From: Pelagicoccus enzymogenes
Lineage (GTDB): Bacteria; Verrucomicrobiota; Verrucomicrobiia; Opitutales; Opitutaceae
Assembly (NCBI RefSeq): GCF_014803405.1
Contig: NZ_JACYFG010000032.1
Span: 1 to 64,000, forward strand
DNA: 64,000 nt
Direction: 5' to 3'
The stretch's first letter is position 1. Every line of letters starts with the position of its first letter. Shown in pieces: positions 45,577 through 54,812 of this stretch. The position numbers were made by a program, and so were the translations under genes. The notes below the pieces were generated by a model. That model worked only from the letters and a program-made list of their open reading frames with translations. It was not told the origin of the DNA and did no database searches.

Positions 45577-47580
45577 CTACCTTTGGGTGCGAGAGATGCC
45601 TTGGAAAAAGGAAAGCAGGGAAGGGTCGCTTCCGTTTTCCAGCAGTCGGTTGTTGCGGTAGGCATCTACAAGTCTCTCCAAGTCAGCGATCCGATAGCGA
45701 ATGCGCTGACCTCGTTCATTGTCAGCGGTGCGTCTAATTTGTTTGAATACACGGATATCCTGGGTCTTGGGGACGATATCGACGCCATCCTTAATCGCCG
45801 ATTCGACCGAATCGAAGTGGTGGTGTTCAGCCAACACGATGCGACTCGGCTCCAAAACCAAGGTGTATCCATAATCCCCGTAAGCTTCGGAGAAGGCTCC
45901 GTCGATGGTGATGGCTTTGCCGCTGCGCTTCATGGGAGACTCGCCTTGTTCCAGTTTAACCGGGACGTGTCCGTTTACGATGAGGCCCTCCTCGGTATCT
46001 GCCTCGAACTCCTGCAAGACTTTGTCGCAGAACGCGGCCTCGTGAATGAGGTCGAAGTAGGGATCCTTCTTTTCGGCATGAGGTTTCTTGTCGGCGATGA
46101 AGTCGCGTTCGAAGGTAGCGATTCGCTCCTTGCCGAAGAGGGGCGAGAGAGGGCCACACCAGAGATACCAGAGAAAGTCGACGTCGTTAGGTTCCGCTCG
46201 TTCGATGCTGCGTCGCACGACCATTTCGATTCCTTCGAAAAGTTCCTTGCCCGAAAGCGGCTCTCCGTCGACTTCGAAAGAAAGGAATTCGCCGCTGGGG
46301 CTAGTGGGCACGCAGCCGTGAAAGATCAGGCAACATCCACGTTTCAAGTACATCGACCCGTGGTTGACCATGAATTCCATTTGTTCCCTGAGCTTCTGGC
46401 TGCGCAGGAACGACTGCTTCAGCCTGTCCAGGCAAGCCTGCTCCTCGACGCTCAGTTCGTAGGGACGCTCCGGATTGACCGTCGGCAAGTTCTTGTCGCG
46501 CAGCTCGTAGGTTTCACCGTCGATTTCGACGGTTCCCTTTTCGTAGTCGATGCGGTGCATGAGTCGGCGGTGCTCGAGGTCCCAGTGGGGATTGCGTTCG
46601 ATCATCTGTCCCTCGAGCTTGAACTGCATCACGGCGATCGCCTTCTGCATGCGGGCGACCAGTTCGATAGGTCTCATGCCGGAACCCTTGGGCATGAAGT
46701 GCTTGGCAGGATCGTTTCCGTACACGGTGTGAGCTAGGTGCTCCAGAGGAGTCAGTGGAACGCTGTAGCCTTCGTCGAGCTGACTGAGCCGGCGATAACG
46801 GAGTGAGATGCGTAGGGCGGTGCAGATCAGGGCTTCGTTGCCCAAGGCTGCTCCCAGCCAAACGGCGTCATGGTTTCCCCAGATAAAGGATACGTTCGGC
46901 TGCAAGCGGAGGTAGTCGACGACGCGATCGCCGCGAGGGCCGCGATCCCAGCAATCGCCGCCAATGATGAGCTCGTCGACCGCTAGGTTGCGAATCAGAC
47001 GGCCGATGATGTGGATGAGGTGGAGTAGGCGCCCTTGTCGCAGCAACTCTACGATGATGGCCTCGATAAATTCGTTCCCGGCCTGGTTGGAAGGAGCGTG
47101 CAGGATTTCGAGGAGGAGGTCCTTGTAGTCGTCAGGCAGCAGCTCGGTGGCCAGGCGTAGACTGTAGTTTGACATCAGGTGCCGCAACAGGGCGAACTGA
47201 GGGCCGAGCACGCGGCGGGCGAAATCGGCGATTTCGGTTTGATCGTTGAGCTCCCTCTCCAGCTTGGCGGTGACTTCCGCCGGATAGAAGGTTAGCTTGA
47301 GAAACTCGCTCAGGTTCTCCGATGTCATCGTGTTGCCGAACAACTGCTCGACCAGAGGGCGCAAGGTTCCGGAGGCGTTATTGATGATGTGCTGCAGCTT
47401 CTTGTCCTCGCCATGGATGTCGCTGATGATGTGGATGGCCCCTTGCGGCAGCGTTTGCACGGCGGATAGGCGAGCTATTTCTGCGATGGCCGCGTCCACA
47501 TTGGGAAATTTCGAGGCGAGCAGCTCGAGGGAAGAAAGGTCCGCTCCGGGACGTTTGAAGGAAAGGGTATTGGTTTTCAT
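45577..47580 (-). CDS. fbp: Class III fructose-1,6-bisphosphatase
   Basis: Hydrolyses fructose-1,6-bisphosphate to fructose-6-phosphate in gluconeogenesis. 667 residues, the usual length of the class III (Bacillus-type) enzyme. The metallophosphoesterase motifs are complete: ISDIHGE (about 53), GGDCWDRGPRGD (about 207), WGNHDAVWLG (about 235) and VNGHVPV (about 555). It fits a lifestyle on polysaccharides that yield C3 products such as lactaldehyde/DHAP from rhamnose. It is transcribed alone. Confidence 0.95.
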   Translation of the reverse strand: MKTNTLSFKRPGADLSSLELLASKFPNVDAAIAEIARLSAVQTLPQGAIHIISDIHGEDKKLQHIINNASGTLRPLVEQLFGNTMTSENLSEFLKLTFYPAEVTAKLERELNDQTEIADFARRVLGPQFALLRHLMSNYSLRLATELLPDDYKDLLLEILHAPSNQAGNEFIEAIIVELLRQGRLLHLIHIIGRLIRNLAVDELIIGGDCWDRGPRGDRVVDYLRLQPNVSFIWGNHDAVWLGAALGNEALICTALRISLRYRRLSQLDEGYSVPLTPLEHLAHTVYGNDPAKHFMPKGSGMRPIELVARMQKAIAVMQFKLEGQMIERNPHWDLEHRRLMHRIDYEKGTVEIDGETYELRDKNLPTVNPERPYELSVEEQACLDRLKQSFLRSQKLREQMEFMVNHGSMYLKRGCCLIFHGCVPTSPSGEFLSFEVDGEPLSGKELFEGIEMVVRRSIERAEPNDVDFLWYLWCGPLSPLFGKERIATFERDFIADKKPHAEKKDPYFDLIHEAAFCDKVLQEFEADTEEGLIVNGHVPVKLEQGESPMKRSGKAITIDGAFSEAYGDYGYTLVLEPSRIVLAEHHHFDSVESAIKDGVDIVPKTQDIRVFKQIRRTADNERGQRIRYRIADLERLVDAYRNNRLLENGSDPSLLSFFQGISRTQR

Positions 47581-47815
47581 GAGGAGGCTACGAGCGAGGG
47601 GCGAAGGATGAGGTGTTAGGAATTTGCTTTCAGCGAAAATGCAAGCTGAGCGTCAGATGGTAGCTCGCTCTTCGATCTGCAACGAGACTAGGTTCGATAC
47701 AGATGGAGCACAAGTGATAGTTATCCAATCCATTCGTTAACCTAGAGTACTATGTAGTGGAGAGACCGATACGCAACTCGGGAGAGGGTTTAGCGCGATC
47801 GCTTCCGCTGGAGGG
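47581..47815. other. Intergenic region between fbp start and araC stop
   Basis: About 235 bases, where the fbp promoter should lie. No clear element or small gene was seen. Confidence 0.4.
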
Positions 47816-48694
47816 CTATCGTTCGCGGTAAGCTCGTGGAGAGAGGCCGACGCATTTCCGAAAGCAGCGGGAGAAGTAGAGCGGGTCCTCGAACCCGAGT
47901 TCGTGGGCGATGTCTTTTATGGCGCGATCACTGGATTTCAATAGCTCTCCGGCTCTCTGGATGCGCAGCTCGTTCAGGTAGTTCATGGGACTGGTTCCGG
48001 TGTGCTGACGAAATCGCTGGCTGAATTGGGTGACGGAGTAGCCGGCAAGCTTGGCGTAGGTTTCGAGCGATCTCGGATTCGAAAGGTCGTCCCGCATGCT
48101 GTTCATCGCAGTTTCTATCCTGTGAGTGGACCTAGAATTGTCCATGTCGAGAGGGTTCTCATGGAGGCTGATCAGGATTTTGATCAGAGACAAGGAGAGC
48201 TGCAAGGTGGTGTGCTCGGTGTATCCACGTTCGACGGCTCCGAGTATTGCACGGAAATGACGTTTGAGATTTTCGCTCGCCGCGCAGTGGAGGATGGGAC
48301 TATTAGGGTGGAAGGCGGTCCAGGAAAGCAGGGCATCGGCTCCGCGACTCTCGAAGTCGATCCAGTAAAGGTTCCAGAAGGACTTGGGACTTGGCCAGTA
48401 AACGCAGTTGGTTCTCTTAGGGATTAGGGCGGCTTGTTTCGCCTTCAGTTCGCGTTTGAGTCCTCGGCTTTCCATCCAACCGCTACCCTCGGCCACGAAA
48501 AGGATTCTATTGCGGCCGGCAGCGGGGGTGCCTTTACGTTCATGCGGTTCTGAGCTGTTTTGATTGCCGACCTCCGTCACCAGAAAATCAGCGGTAAAAG
48601 GTCGGGAGCGGGCCAAGGACAGTACTCGCTGGGGAGTGCGGAAAAGGCGGACCTCTTTTTTGAAGGCTTCAGTGATTTCCGAAATATTGTCCAT
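47816..48694 (-). CDS. AraC-family transcriptional regulator
   Basis: 292 residues. The N-terminal half is an AraC-type cupin ligand domain (about 40-160); the C-terminal half holds two HTH motifs (about 195-290; SLETYAKLAGYSVTQFSQRF and AIKDIAHELGFEDPLYFSRC). It is divergent from the beta-galactosidase gene with 72 bp between their starts, so it very probably regulates that gene in response to a sugar. Confidence 0.93.
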   Translation of the reverse strand: MDNISEITEAFKKEVRLFRTPQRVLSLARSRPFTADFLVTEVGNQNSSEPHERKGTPAAGRNRILFVAEGSGWMESRGLKRELKAKQAALIPKRTNCVYWPSPKSFWNLYWIDFESRGADALLSWTAFHPNSPILHCAASENLKRHFRAILGAVERGYTEHTTLQLSLSLIKILISLHENPLDMDNSRSTHRIETAMNSMRDDLSNPRSLETYAKLAGYSVTQFSQRFRQHTGTSPMNYLNELRIQRAGELLKSSDRAIKDIAHELGFEDPLYFSRCFRKCVGLSPRAYRER

Positions 48695-48766
48695 GTTATG
48701 CGTAAGCCTGTGTATTCACTCGCCTGATGCAAGATGATAAAATCGCACTTTTAATTCTATTACGCT

Positions 48767-50689
48767 ATGAAGTTTGGTGTTCAGTATTATCCTAGCCATT
48801 GGCCGGAGAGCCAGTGGGCCGCAGATATTGCAAAGATGAAAGAAGTGGGCGTAAAGTTCGTCCGCATGGGTGACCTGAGCTGGAGCGCTTTCGAGCCTGC
48901 GCCCGGGGAATTCGACTTTTCCTGGATGGAAAGGGCGATCGCTATGATGGGAGATGCAGGGATCAAGACGATCCTCTGCACTTGCTCGCGTACGCCGCCG
49001 CCATGGCTGTACCGAAAGCATCCGGAGATCTTACCGAAGGATCAGAATGGTGTGACACGGTATCAAGATGGGCGATACGCGGTCGCGATGTCGCATCCTG
49101 TTTTTCAGCGTGAAGCGCTGCGAATCGATCAGGCGATGGTCGACTATTTCGCGGGCAACGAAAACATCATATCTTGGCAGATAGACAACGAAATTGGGTG
49201 TCACAACGACTGCTATGGTGATCACAGCATGTCCCAATTTCATGCGTATCTGAAAGAAAAATACAAATCCCCCAATGCTCTAAACGAAGCATGGGGCGAG
49301 CATTTCTGGGCGTTTCAGATTCAGGAGTTCGAGGACGTGCCACGACCCTTTGAGAATCCTCATATCCAGCTGGAATATCGTCGCTTTTTGTCTTCGCTGA
49401 ATGTGGATTTCGGCCGGTCGCGTTACCGGATGATGAAGGCGGCGGATCCGGACAAGCCGGTAACGACCAATTTTCAGAATCTGTATTGGGATCACACTGA
49501 TTACCATGCGCTGTCGAACGAGATCGATGTGAATGGGATGAATCACTATCCGGCTCGCACTCCGGAGCTGGCGCTAGATTGCCTGCGCGGAGACAAGGGA
49601 GAGGTTTGGGTGCTGGAGCAGCAATCGCACCTGGCAGCCATCGATTCGCCAACGGGCTGGACAAGGCTTTGGGCCTGGATGGCTATTGCCCACGGAGCGA
49701 GCGCCTTGATCTTTTTCCGGTGGCGTCAGTGCCGTTACGGGTGTGAGCAGTTCGGTGACGGCTTGTTGCCGCACAGTAACCGCGAGGGCCGTCTCTTCAA
49801 GGAATTCGCTAAGATGGGCGCTGAATTGGAAGTATTGGCGGATGTTATCGAGCCGACGAAACCTGATTCCAAGGTTGCTTTGACCTATAGCTACGAGTCG
49901 CGCTGGGCGGTCAAGGCGAGTGTGTACGGAGAGGAAATCGACCCTGTTTACGAAGCGGTAGATTTACATAAGTCACTGGCCAAGGTCGTGACTTCGGTGG
50001 ATTGCTTGGACCCTCGCGCTGACCTTTCGAAGTATCGCTTGGTGATCGCTCCTCGCTTGTGGTTGATCGACGATGCGGTGGCGAATAACCTACGTTCCTT
50101 CGTGGAGGCGGGGGGTACGCTTTGCCTGACGGCTGGTTCTGGTATTGTGGACGAAGTGGGAAAATGCTTCGCGGAACCGCGCCCCGGGAAGCTGTGCGAT
50201 CTTGCCGGTATATGGTGTAGCGACTTCGTGGGTACAAAAGGACTCGAACTTGTGTTGGAGAGTGAAGTAGATACTCGTTTAAGTGGCCTGAGGGCCAGCG
50301 TGGCCGCCGATGAAATCAATATCGATGGCGCCGAAGTCGTCGCCAAGCACGGAAACGGTTGGCGTAAAGGTCTCCCTGCGATCACTCGGAATCGGGTGGG
50401 TAAGGGGCAAGTGATTTATGTGGGGGTTCGCCTCGATACTTCGGAAATGTTGCCGCTTATCAGTTGGCTCACTGAGGAAGCAGGAATCGAGCAGGAATTC
50501 GATCGCGTAGAAGGTGTGACTGTTTACGAGCGAGTTTGTGACGACTATCGACTACTCTTTCTACTGAACTGGACTGACGAGGCGAAGGCTATGTCAATCG
50601 GCAGTGGCTGGGCGGATGCGGCGAGCGGGGAAGCGGTTGGCGAAGAGGTCGAGATTGGGGCTACTGATATGCGGGTGCTGAAGCGTTAG
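48767..50689 (+). CDS. GH42 beta-galactosidase
   Basis: 640 residues, a cytoplasmic retaining enzyme without a signal peptide. The GH42 start is typical (MKFGVQYYPSHWPESQWAAD). The acid/base Glu142 is in WQIDNEIG and the nucleophile Glu284 in VWVLEQQSH. After the TIM barrel (1-375) come the trimerisation domain (about 390-590) and a small C-terminal beta domain. It removes terminal beta-galactose (or arabinose) from oligosaccharides. The divergent AraC gene is the likely regulator, and a hairpin terminator follows. Confidence 0.94.
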   Translation: MKFGVQYYPSHWPESQWAADIAKMKEVGVKFVRMGDLSWSAFEPAPGEFDFSWMERAIAMMGDAGIKTILCTCSRTPPPWLYRKHPEILPKDQNGVTRYQDGRYAVAMSHPVFQREALRIDQAMVDYFAGNENIISWQIDNEIGCHNDCYGDHSMSQFHAYLKEKYKSPNALNEAWGEHFWAFQIQEFEDVPRPFENPHIQLEYRRFLSSLNVDFGRSRYRMMKAADPDKPVTTNFQNLYWDHTDYHALSNEIDVNGMNHYPARTPELALDCLRGDKGEVWVLEQQSHLAAIDSPTGWTRLWAWMAIAHGASALIFFRWRQCRYGCEQFGDGLLPHSNREGRLFKEFAKMGAELEVLADVIEPTKPDSKVALTYSYESRWAVKASVYGEEIDPVYEAVDLHKSLAKVVTSVDCLDPRADLSKYRLVIAPRLWLIDDAVANNLRSFVEAGGTLCLTAGSGIVDEVGKCFAEPRPGKLCDLAGIWCSDFVGTKGLELVLESEVDTRLSGLRASVAADEINIDGAEVVAKHGNGWRKGLPAITRNRVGKGQVIYVGVRLDTSEMLPLISWLTEEAGIEQEFDRVEGVTVYERVCDDYRLLFLLNWTDEAKAMSIGSGWADAASGEAVGEEVEIGATDMRVLKR

Positions 50690-50731
50690 TATTTTTGCCA
50701 CAAAAAGGCGCGAAGAATATTGCATCCTGTA

Positions 50732-50754
50732 CCGGCCGTATAAGGCCGGCTTTT
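50732..50754 (+). terminator. Hairpin terminator after the beta-galactosidase
   Basis: Stem CCGGCC / GGCCGG (50732-50737 with 50744-50749) followed by CTTTTCG. Short, but well placed 43 bp after the stop and before a convergent gene. Confidence 0.6.
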
Positions 50755-50774
50755 CGTGGCTAAACAGAGTTCTC

Positions 50775-52871
50775 CTACTGATAGATTTCGATGTAATCGA
50801 TCTCTACTGTGCCTTCAATTCTGTTGCTGAAGTCGATGCGGATCGTGTTTATCTGTCCTTGCCAGTCGGGATCGGAGCGCATGTCGATTTCGAAGATTTG
50901 CCAGTCGCCGTTGGCAGTGGGGTTCATTTGAACTCCGTTGCCAGCTTCTCCGCCGCCTTCGGGTGAAAAATATAGAAGCCAATTTGTGCTTGAAGTTTGG
51001 TTACGCGCTCGGACTCGGATGTGAAAGTAGTTGTCCGCGTTAACGGAGCCGTCGTTCATGCGAATGTAGGGATCCTGACGGTCGGAGTTCATGGTTAGAG
51101 TTAAGATTCCTCCCGTGATACTTGCGTCGAGGTCTTTGGTGAACATGTTCTCTTCTCCGTCGTACCAGTCGAATCGCTTGAACACGGTTGGCTGTGGAGG
51201 GCTGAATAGCCGATAAAAGGCGGGGACATTGGCATCTTCTAGCGAGAGATAGAGAGTATTTGGCGTTCCGTCTGGTATCGTTTCCCAGCCATCTGGCGCG
51301 AGGGACCCGCTTTGTCTTTGCAGTATCTGGTCGTTGGCCAACCAGGAGATTTCGAATTGCTTTGTGGCAGGGTTGAGAGAACCTTCGATAAACGGTCCAT
51401 CGGCAAATTTGTAGTCGATGACGCGCAATGGTGTGGGCGTTTCCTCAGCCGTGGGTTTCAGCTCCTGCGCATAGGTGGAGAGGATTCCTTGGGAATGCCA
51501 ACGGCTGAGGTCGATGACGCCGTCGCCACCATCGGTGAATTCGTTTTGGGTGAAGATGCTGTTCCATTCCCAAGCGGTTTTCTCTGCATTTGGTTTGCCA
51601 TGAGCGATACGGGTGCGTCCTCCCGCCGTGTAGACTAGGTAGAGGTTTTTCTGTGAATCTCCGATTAGCGAAGGACGGCTACCGGAGAAGTCGAGCACCT
51701 GGGTTTGCCAGTCTCCTGCATTGTCTCTCCAGTAGTGATGGTAGCGCGTGGTGGTCGTCCCTTCTGTGTAGTGCCGGAGCATTACGTGGATTGTGCCGTC
51801 GGGAAAAGCGTAGTGGGTGCATTGATTGATCGCGTTGCGTAGTGGAAGTATGGGGATGACGGTGATGTCGGGAGTATCGATGGTGATGAGCGTTTCCTTG
51901 GCGTCTGTTCCCGTGATGGAGACGAGCTGCCCCTCGTTGTTGTACCACGTTTTTCCATCGTCGTCGCTGTAGGCGTAGCATAGGTCGTGGTTGCCGTCTA
52001 GCGAGGTGCCGGTAAACACGTCTCGCCAGAGCCAGGTGACATGCAAGCGATTGCCCGCGTAGCTGATGGCATTTATATAGGCGTAGCGGTAGGGGCTGGT
52101 CTCGCTGCGGTCAGAAGCGATTTGACCGTCGCCGTTTCGGTCGAAGGTATAGGTGCCTTTGTCGCGGGCGATAAACTTGCCCAGAGCTTCCCGCCAGTCG
52201 TGAGTGCTTGCGTCGTATTCGAAGAGGTAGCTGTCGCCGTTACCTGAGGTGACGTAGCGGAAATAGAGAAGGAGGTTGCCGCTGGGGGTCGGAAGGAAGC
52301 GCGGATAGGTGAAATCGATGATGGTGTCGTCTTTGGCCTCGATGCTGGTGATAGGCCCGAGTCGGCTAAGGTTTTTGCTGAAGAGGCTCGCGTCCCACGT
52401 CACGGATTCCGGGTTGGTGGCGACGCCGGGAGCGGTGAAGCGATAGTTGAGCTCGGACTTGTGGTGATCGTAGGCCAAGTGGATGGAACCGTCGCCTTCT
52501 GCTATGCCGATTACAGTGACGTTGTGGCTGTCATTGTTCTCGATCTTGTAGTCGGTGAATCGGATGACATCCCATTTGCTGTTGGGCAGCTTACGGCGAG
52601 CGACGCAAAGGTTGCGGTTGTGATCGTAGTAGGTCGCGTACTGGTAGCCTTTGAAGGTTTGGATGGGCCACTGTTGGTGCGTCTTGCCGTTGATGTGGGT
52701 TCCGAATTTGGTTGGCCCGTAAGGCGACGGAGTTGCGTCAGCTGGAAAGGTCAGAGCCTTATCGTCGACAAGGCTATTCGACAGCTCGAAGACCTCGATT
52801 CCGTTTGTATTGGTAATGTGGGTACTGGCAAGGGCTACGATAGCGAGGGCAGTTTGTTGGGCGCGCTTCAT
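50775..52871 (-). CDS. Secreted BNR_4-type beta-propeller protein, putative ulvan-lyase-like polysaccharide lyase
   Basis: 698 residues. A signal peptide (about 1-24) is followed by a seven-bladed-propeller-like domain (about 30-560) and a C-terminal beta-sandwich that looks like a carbohydrate-binding module (about 570-698). Family marks are NDSHNVTVIG, GSIHLAYDHHKSELNYRF, FTYPRFLPTPSGNLLLYFRY and DTPDITV...NQCTHYAFPDGTIHVMLRH. His116, His136, Tyr189 and Arg205 have the same spacing as the active-site residues I recall for PL25 ulvan lyase (two His 20 apart, Tyr and Arg 16 apart). An EF-hand-like loop lies at 244-255. It may cleave a uronic-acid/rhamnose polymer outside the cell; other BNR_4 roles are possible. 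Confidence 0.75.
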   Translation of the reverse strand: MKRAQQTALAIVALASTHITNTNGIEVFELSNSLVDDKALTFPADATPSPYGPTKFGTHINGKTHQQWPIQTFKGYQYATYYDHNRNLCVARRKLPNSKWDVIRFTDYKIENNDSHNVTVIGIAEGDGSIHLAYDHHKSELNYRFTAPGVATNPESVTWDASLFSKNLSRLGPITSIEAKDDTIIDFTYPRFLPTPSGNLLLYFRYVTSGNGDSYLFEYDASTHDWREALGKFIARDKGTYTFDRNGDGQIASDRSETSPYRYAYINAISYAGNRLHVTWLWRDVFTGTSLDGNHDLCYAYSDDDGKTWYNNEGQLVSITGTDAKETLITIDTPDITVIPILPLRNAINQCTHYAFPDGTIHVMLRHYTEGTTTTRYHHYWRDNAGDWQTQVLDFSGSRPSLIGDSQKNLYLVYTAGGRTRIAHGKPNAEKTAWEWNSIFTQNEFTDGGDGVIDLSRWHSQGILSTYAQELKPTAEETPTPLRVIDYKFADGPFIEGSLNPATKQFEISWLANDQILQRQSGSLAPDGWETIPDGTPNTLYLSLEDANVPAFYRLFSPPQPTVFKRFDWYDGEENMFTKDLDASITGGILTLTMNSDRQDPYIRMNDGSVNADNYFHIRVRARNQTSSTNWLLYFSPEGGGEAGNGVQMNPTANGDWQIFEIDMRSDPDWQGQINTIRIDFSNRIEGTVEIDYIEIYQ

Positions 52872-53401
52872 GAGAATCCAAAGGTTCGTAAATAAGAATT
52901 GCCGTTTTGCTCGAGCTCCGAGGGAACGATGGTGGTTCTTTTGGGCAGGTTAGGATTCCTGCCTCGGTCCGTGAAAAAGCTTTCCTGCTCCGTAGGTTTG
53001 GTAGCCCTGGTAGGCAAGGTATTCGGGCTGGGCCTGCACTCTCGGAGATATGTCGAAAATGAGTTCCCATTTGTAAAGACACCGGTCTTTTCCGGTTTGA
53101 GTCCGCTCATGAAGGAACTTCGCGAAGCCGAGCAGATAGGAATGCTGCAGTGGGCGTTGGTAATGGTGGCCCCGCGTGATGCGAGCCGGTCGAAATTTGG
53201 GGGCAAGGTTTGAGGATGACCTCCGAGCGGACCGATCCAGTCATTCAAGTAGTTAACGGTGGTGATGAGAAAATTTGGTTTTTTCTCGGCTTGGAGCGGG
53301 AAACTTACAACCGCCATGAAGACGATTTTGGCGATGATTTTCAGGTAATCTCGATTCAATGCAGCTTCGGGGTTGGGGGCTGGTAGAGGGGGTCGGTACA
53401 A
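52872..53401 (-). pseudogene. Sulfatase remnant 2 (frameshifted, truncated)
   Basis: The N-terminal 110 or so residues of a type I sulfatase are readable, with a hydrophobic leader, KPNFLITTVNYLNDWIGPLGG and the catalytic-site pattern PICSASRSSFMSG (Cys-x-Ala/Pro-x-Arg). The metal-binding pair that is normally DD is NY here. After GVFTNG the frame breaks. The family motif GYQTYGAGKLFHG appears at about 52975-53015 in another frame and soon meets a stop. The remaining 300 or more codons are absent. It directly adjoins the start of the BNR_4 gene. Confidence 0.85.
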
Positions 53402-53442
53402 TCCAACGAGATGGTGTGTTGGGCTTCCATGAATTCCATCAG

Positions 53443-53460
53443 TATCGAAATCTTTCGCTA
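53443..53460. promoter_or_regulatory. TATCGAAA-TC-TTTCGCTA near-palindrome upstream of lacI 2
   Basis: An 18-bp inverted repeat with one mismatch, 62 bp upstream of the regulator start. Its half-site TTCGCTA recurs as a perfect inverted repeat at 59161-59177 between the tandem receptors. It is a candidate LacI operator. Confidence 0.4.
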
Positions 53461-53521
53461 GGCAGAGGGATCTCTTGGCGCGAAAGCTTGACGCAGGAAG
53501 CTTCCGATCAAAGCTACCGAT

Positions 53522-54565
53522 GTGGAACCCGCTAATTCACGCGTCAATCAAGCTGAAATCGCCCGTGCTTTGGGCTTGAGCCAATCAACTGTGTCTATCG
53601 CCCTCAAGGGAGATACGCGGGTTGCGAAAAAGACGAGGGAAGCGATCAAGAAGAAGGCAGAGGAACTGGGCTACGTACCTGATCCCAACCTGTTTGCCTT
53701 GTCGCTTTATCGCACGCAATCCAAGGCGGACAAGATTGTGGCCGGCATGGCTTGGGTGACCAATTTCCCTACGAAGGACGGATGGAAGGACATGCGGATG
53801 ATTCGCGACTATCGCAAAGGGGCCGAGGAACAAGCCAGGAAAATGGGGTATCAGCTCTACGACTTTTGGCTCGGAGATCCGGAAGTCTCATCGCAGCGTT
53901 TTCGTCAAATCCTACTTGCCCGGGGCATACGTGGTCTCATTTTCGCGCCACAGGCGGAATTCCACACGACGATCGACTTGGACTTTTCCGATTTTGCAGC
54001 GGTCACGCTTGGCTACACCCTCTGGAAACCGGAGTTGCACCTCGTGTCGAACCATCAGCACCGCACCATTCGCTTGGCGTATCGAAGCTTGCAGAACTTG
54101 GGCTACCAGAAGATTGGCATGGTGATGAACAGCTGGGTCGACAGACGAGTTGCTGGCTCCTTCACCGGAGGCTTTTTGAGCCTCAATCCGACGCTCAAAG
54201 GCAAAGGTTTCGTAGCTCCGCACTTGTATGAGGATTTCGACAGCACCGCATTTGAAAAGTGGTTCAACAAGTGGAAGCCCGACGCTCTGATATCAAGCGG
54301 GGATTGCAGCAAGAACGTTAAGGAATGGGCGAAAAACAAAGGGTTGGTTTTGGGGAAAGACTTTGCGTTCGCGGAATTGAACTTGATGGATTTGGACGGA
54401 TCGATCGCAGGTGTTTCGCAACGGGGAGAACTTATTGGTAAGTCCGCAGCCAGTGTCGTCGATTCCTTGCTCAACCATTTTGAGTACGGCATCCCTGCTG
54501 CGCCTTTGCGTACCCTAGTAGAAGGTGTCTGGGTCGATGGCGCGACCGCTCCTCGAAAAGGGTAA
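53522..54565 (+). CDS. LacI-family transcriptional regulator next to the tandem receptors
   Basis: 347 residues from a GTG at 53522. The HTH is VNQAEIARALGLSQSTVSIA (about 8-27), followed by the linker GYVPDPNLFALSLYR, similar to the other LacI protein of this window. The effector domain covers about 65-347. It lies between a decayed sulfatase plus lyase-like gene and two large receptor genes; these are the plausible targets. It is convergent with receptor 2. Confidence 0.92.
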   Translation: MEPANSRVNQAEIARALGLSQSTVSIALKGDTRVAKKTREAIKKKAEELGYVPDPNLFALSLYRTQSKADKIVAGMAWVTNFPTKDGWKDMRMIRDYRKGAEEQARKMGYQLYDFWLGDPEVSSQRFRQILLARGIRGLIFAPQAEFHTTIDLDFSDFAAVTLGYTLWKPELHLVSNHQHRTIRLAYRSLQNLGYQKIGMVMNSWVDRRVAGSFTGGFLSLNPTLKGKGFVAPHLYEDFDSTAFEKWFNKWKPDALISSGDCSKNVKEWAKNKGLVLGKDFAFAELNLMDLDGSIAGVSQRGELIGKSAASVVDSLLNHFEYGIPAAPLRTLVEGVWVDGATAPRKG

Positions 54566-54749
54566 AATCGCCGTAGTTGTAAGCCGGCTACGAGAACGGT
54601 CGCAAGTTAGGTCGGGTGTTACGTGAAAAAAGTTCCCCTAATGGGCGGTAAATCTCTCGCGAAAAGAGTCTCTTAGTCGTGAGAAATTGTAGTGAAATTT
54701 GGATACGACGCTCGGCAGTCTGCTTGGTTGTTTGCTTGGTATGATCAAC

Positions 54750-54780
54750 AAAAAGCCCCCGACTCCTGAGAGACGGGGGC
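54750..54780 (-). terminator. Intrinsic terminator of receptor 2
   Basis: Stem GCCCCCG / CGGGGGC (54755-54761 with 54774-54780), followed on the minus strand by TTTTTGTTG. It lies 33 bp after the receptor stop. A textbook terminator. Confidence 0.85.
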
Positions 54781-54812
54781 CAAGCTTATGGGGTGGTAGC
54801 TAAGATTCTTGA

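Noticed and set aside
50838-52871. EVFELS near the N-terminus of the BNR_4 protein as another TonB-box-like segment
   Set aside because: Only EVFELS matches; the PFxV and following GYRA parts are missing, so chance is likely.
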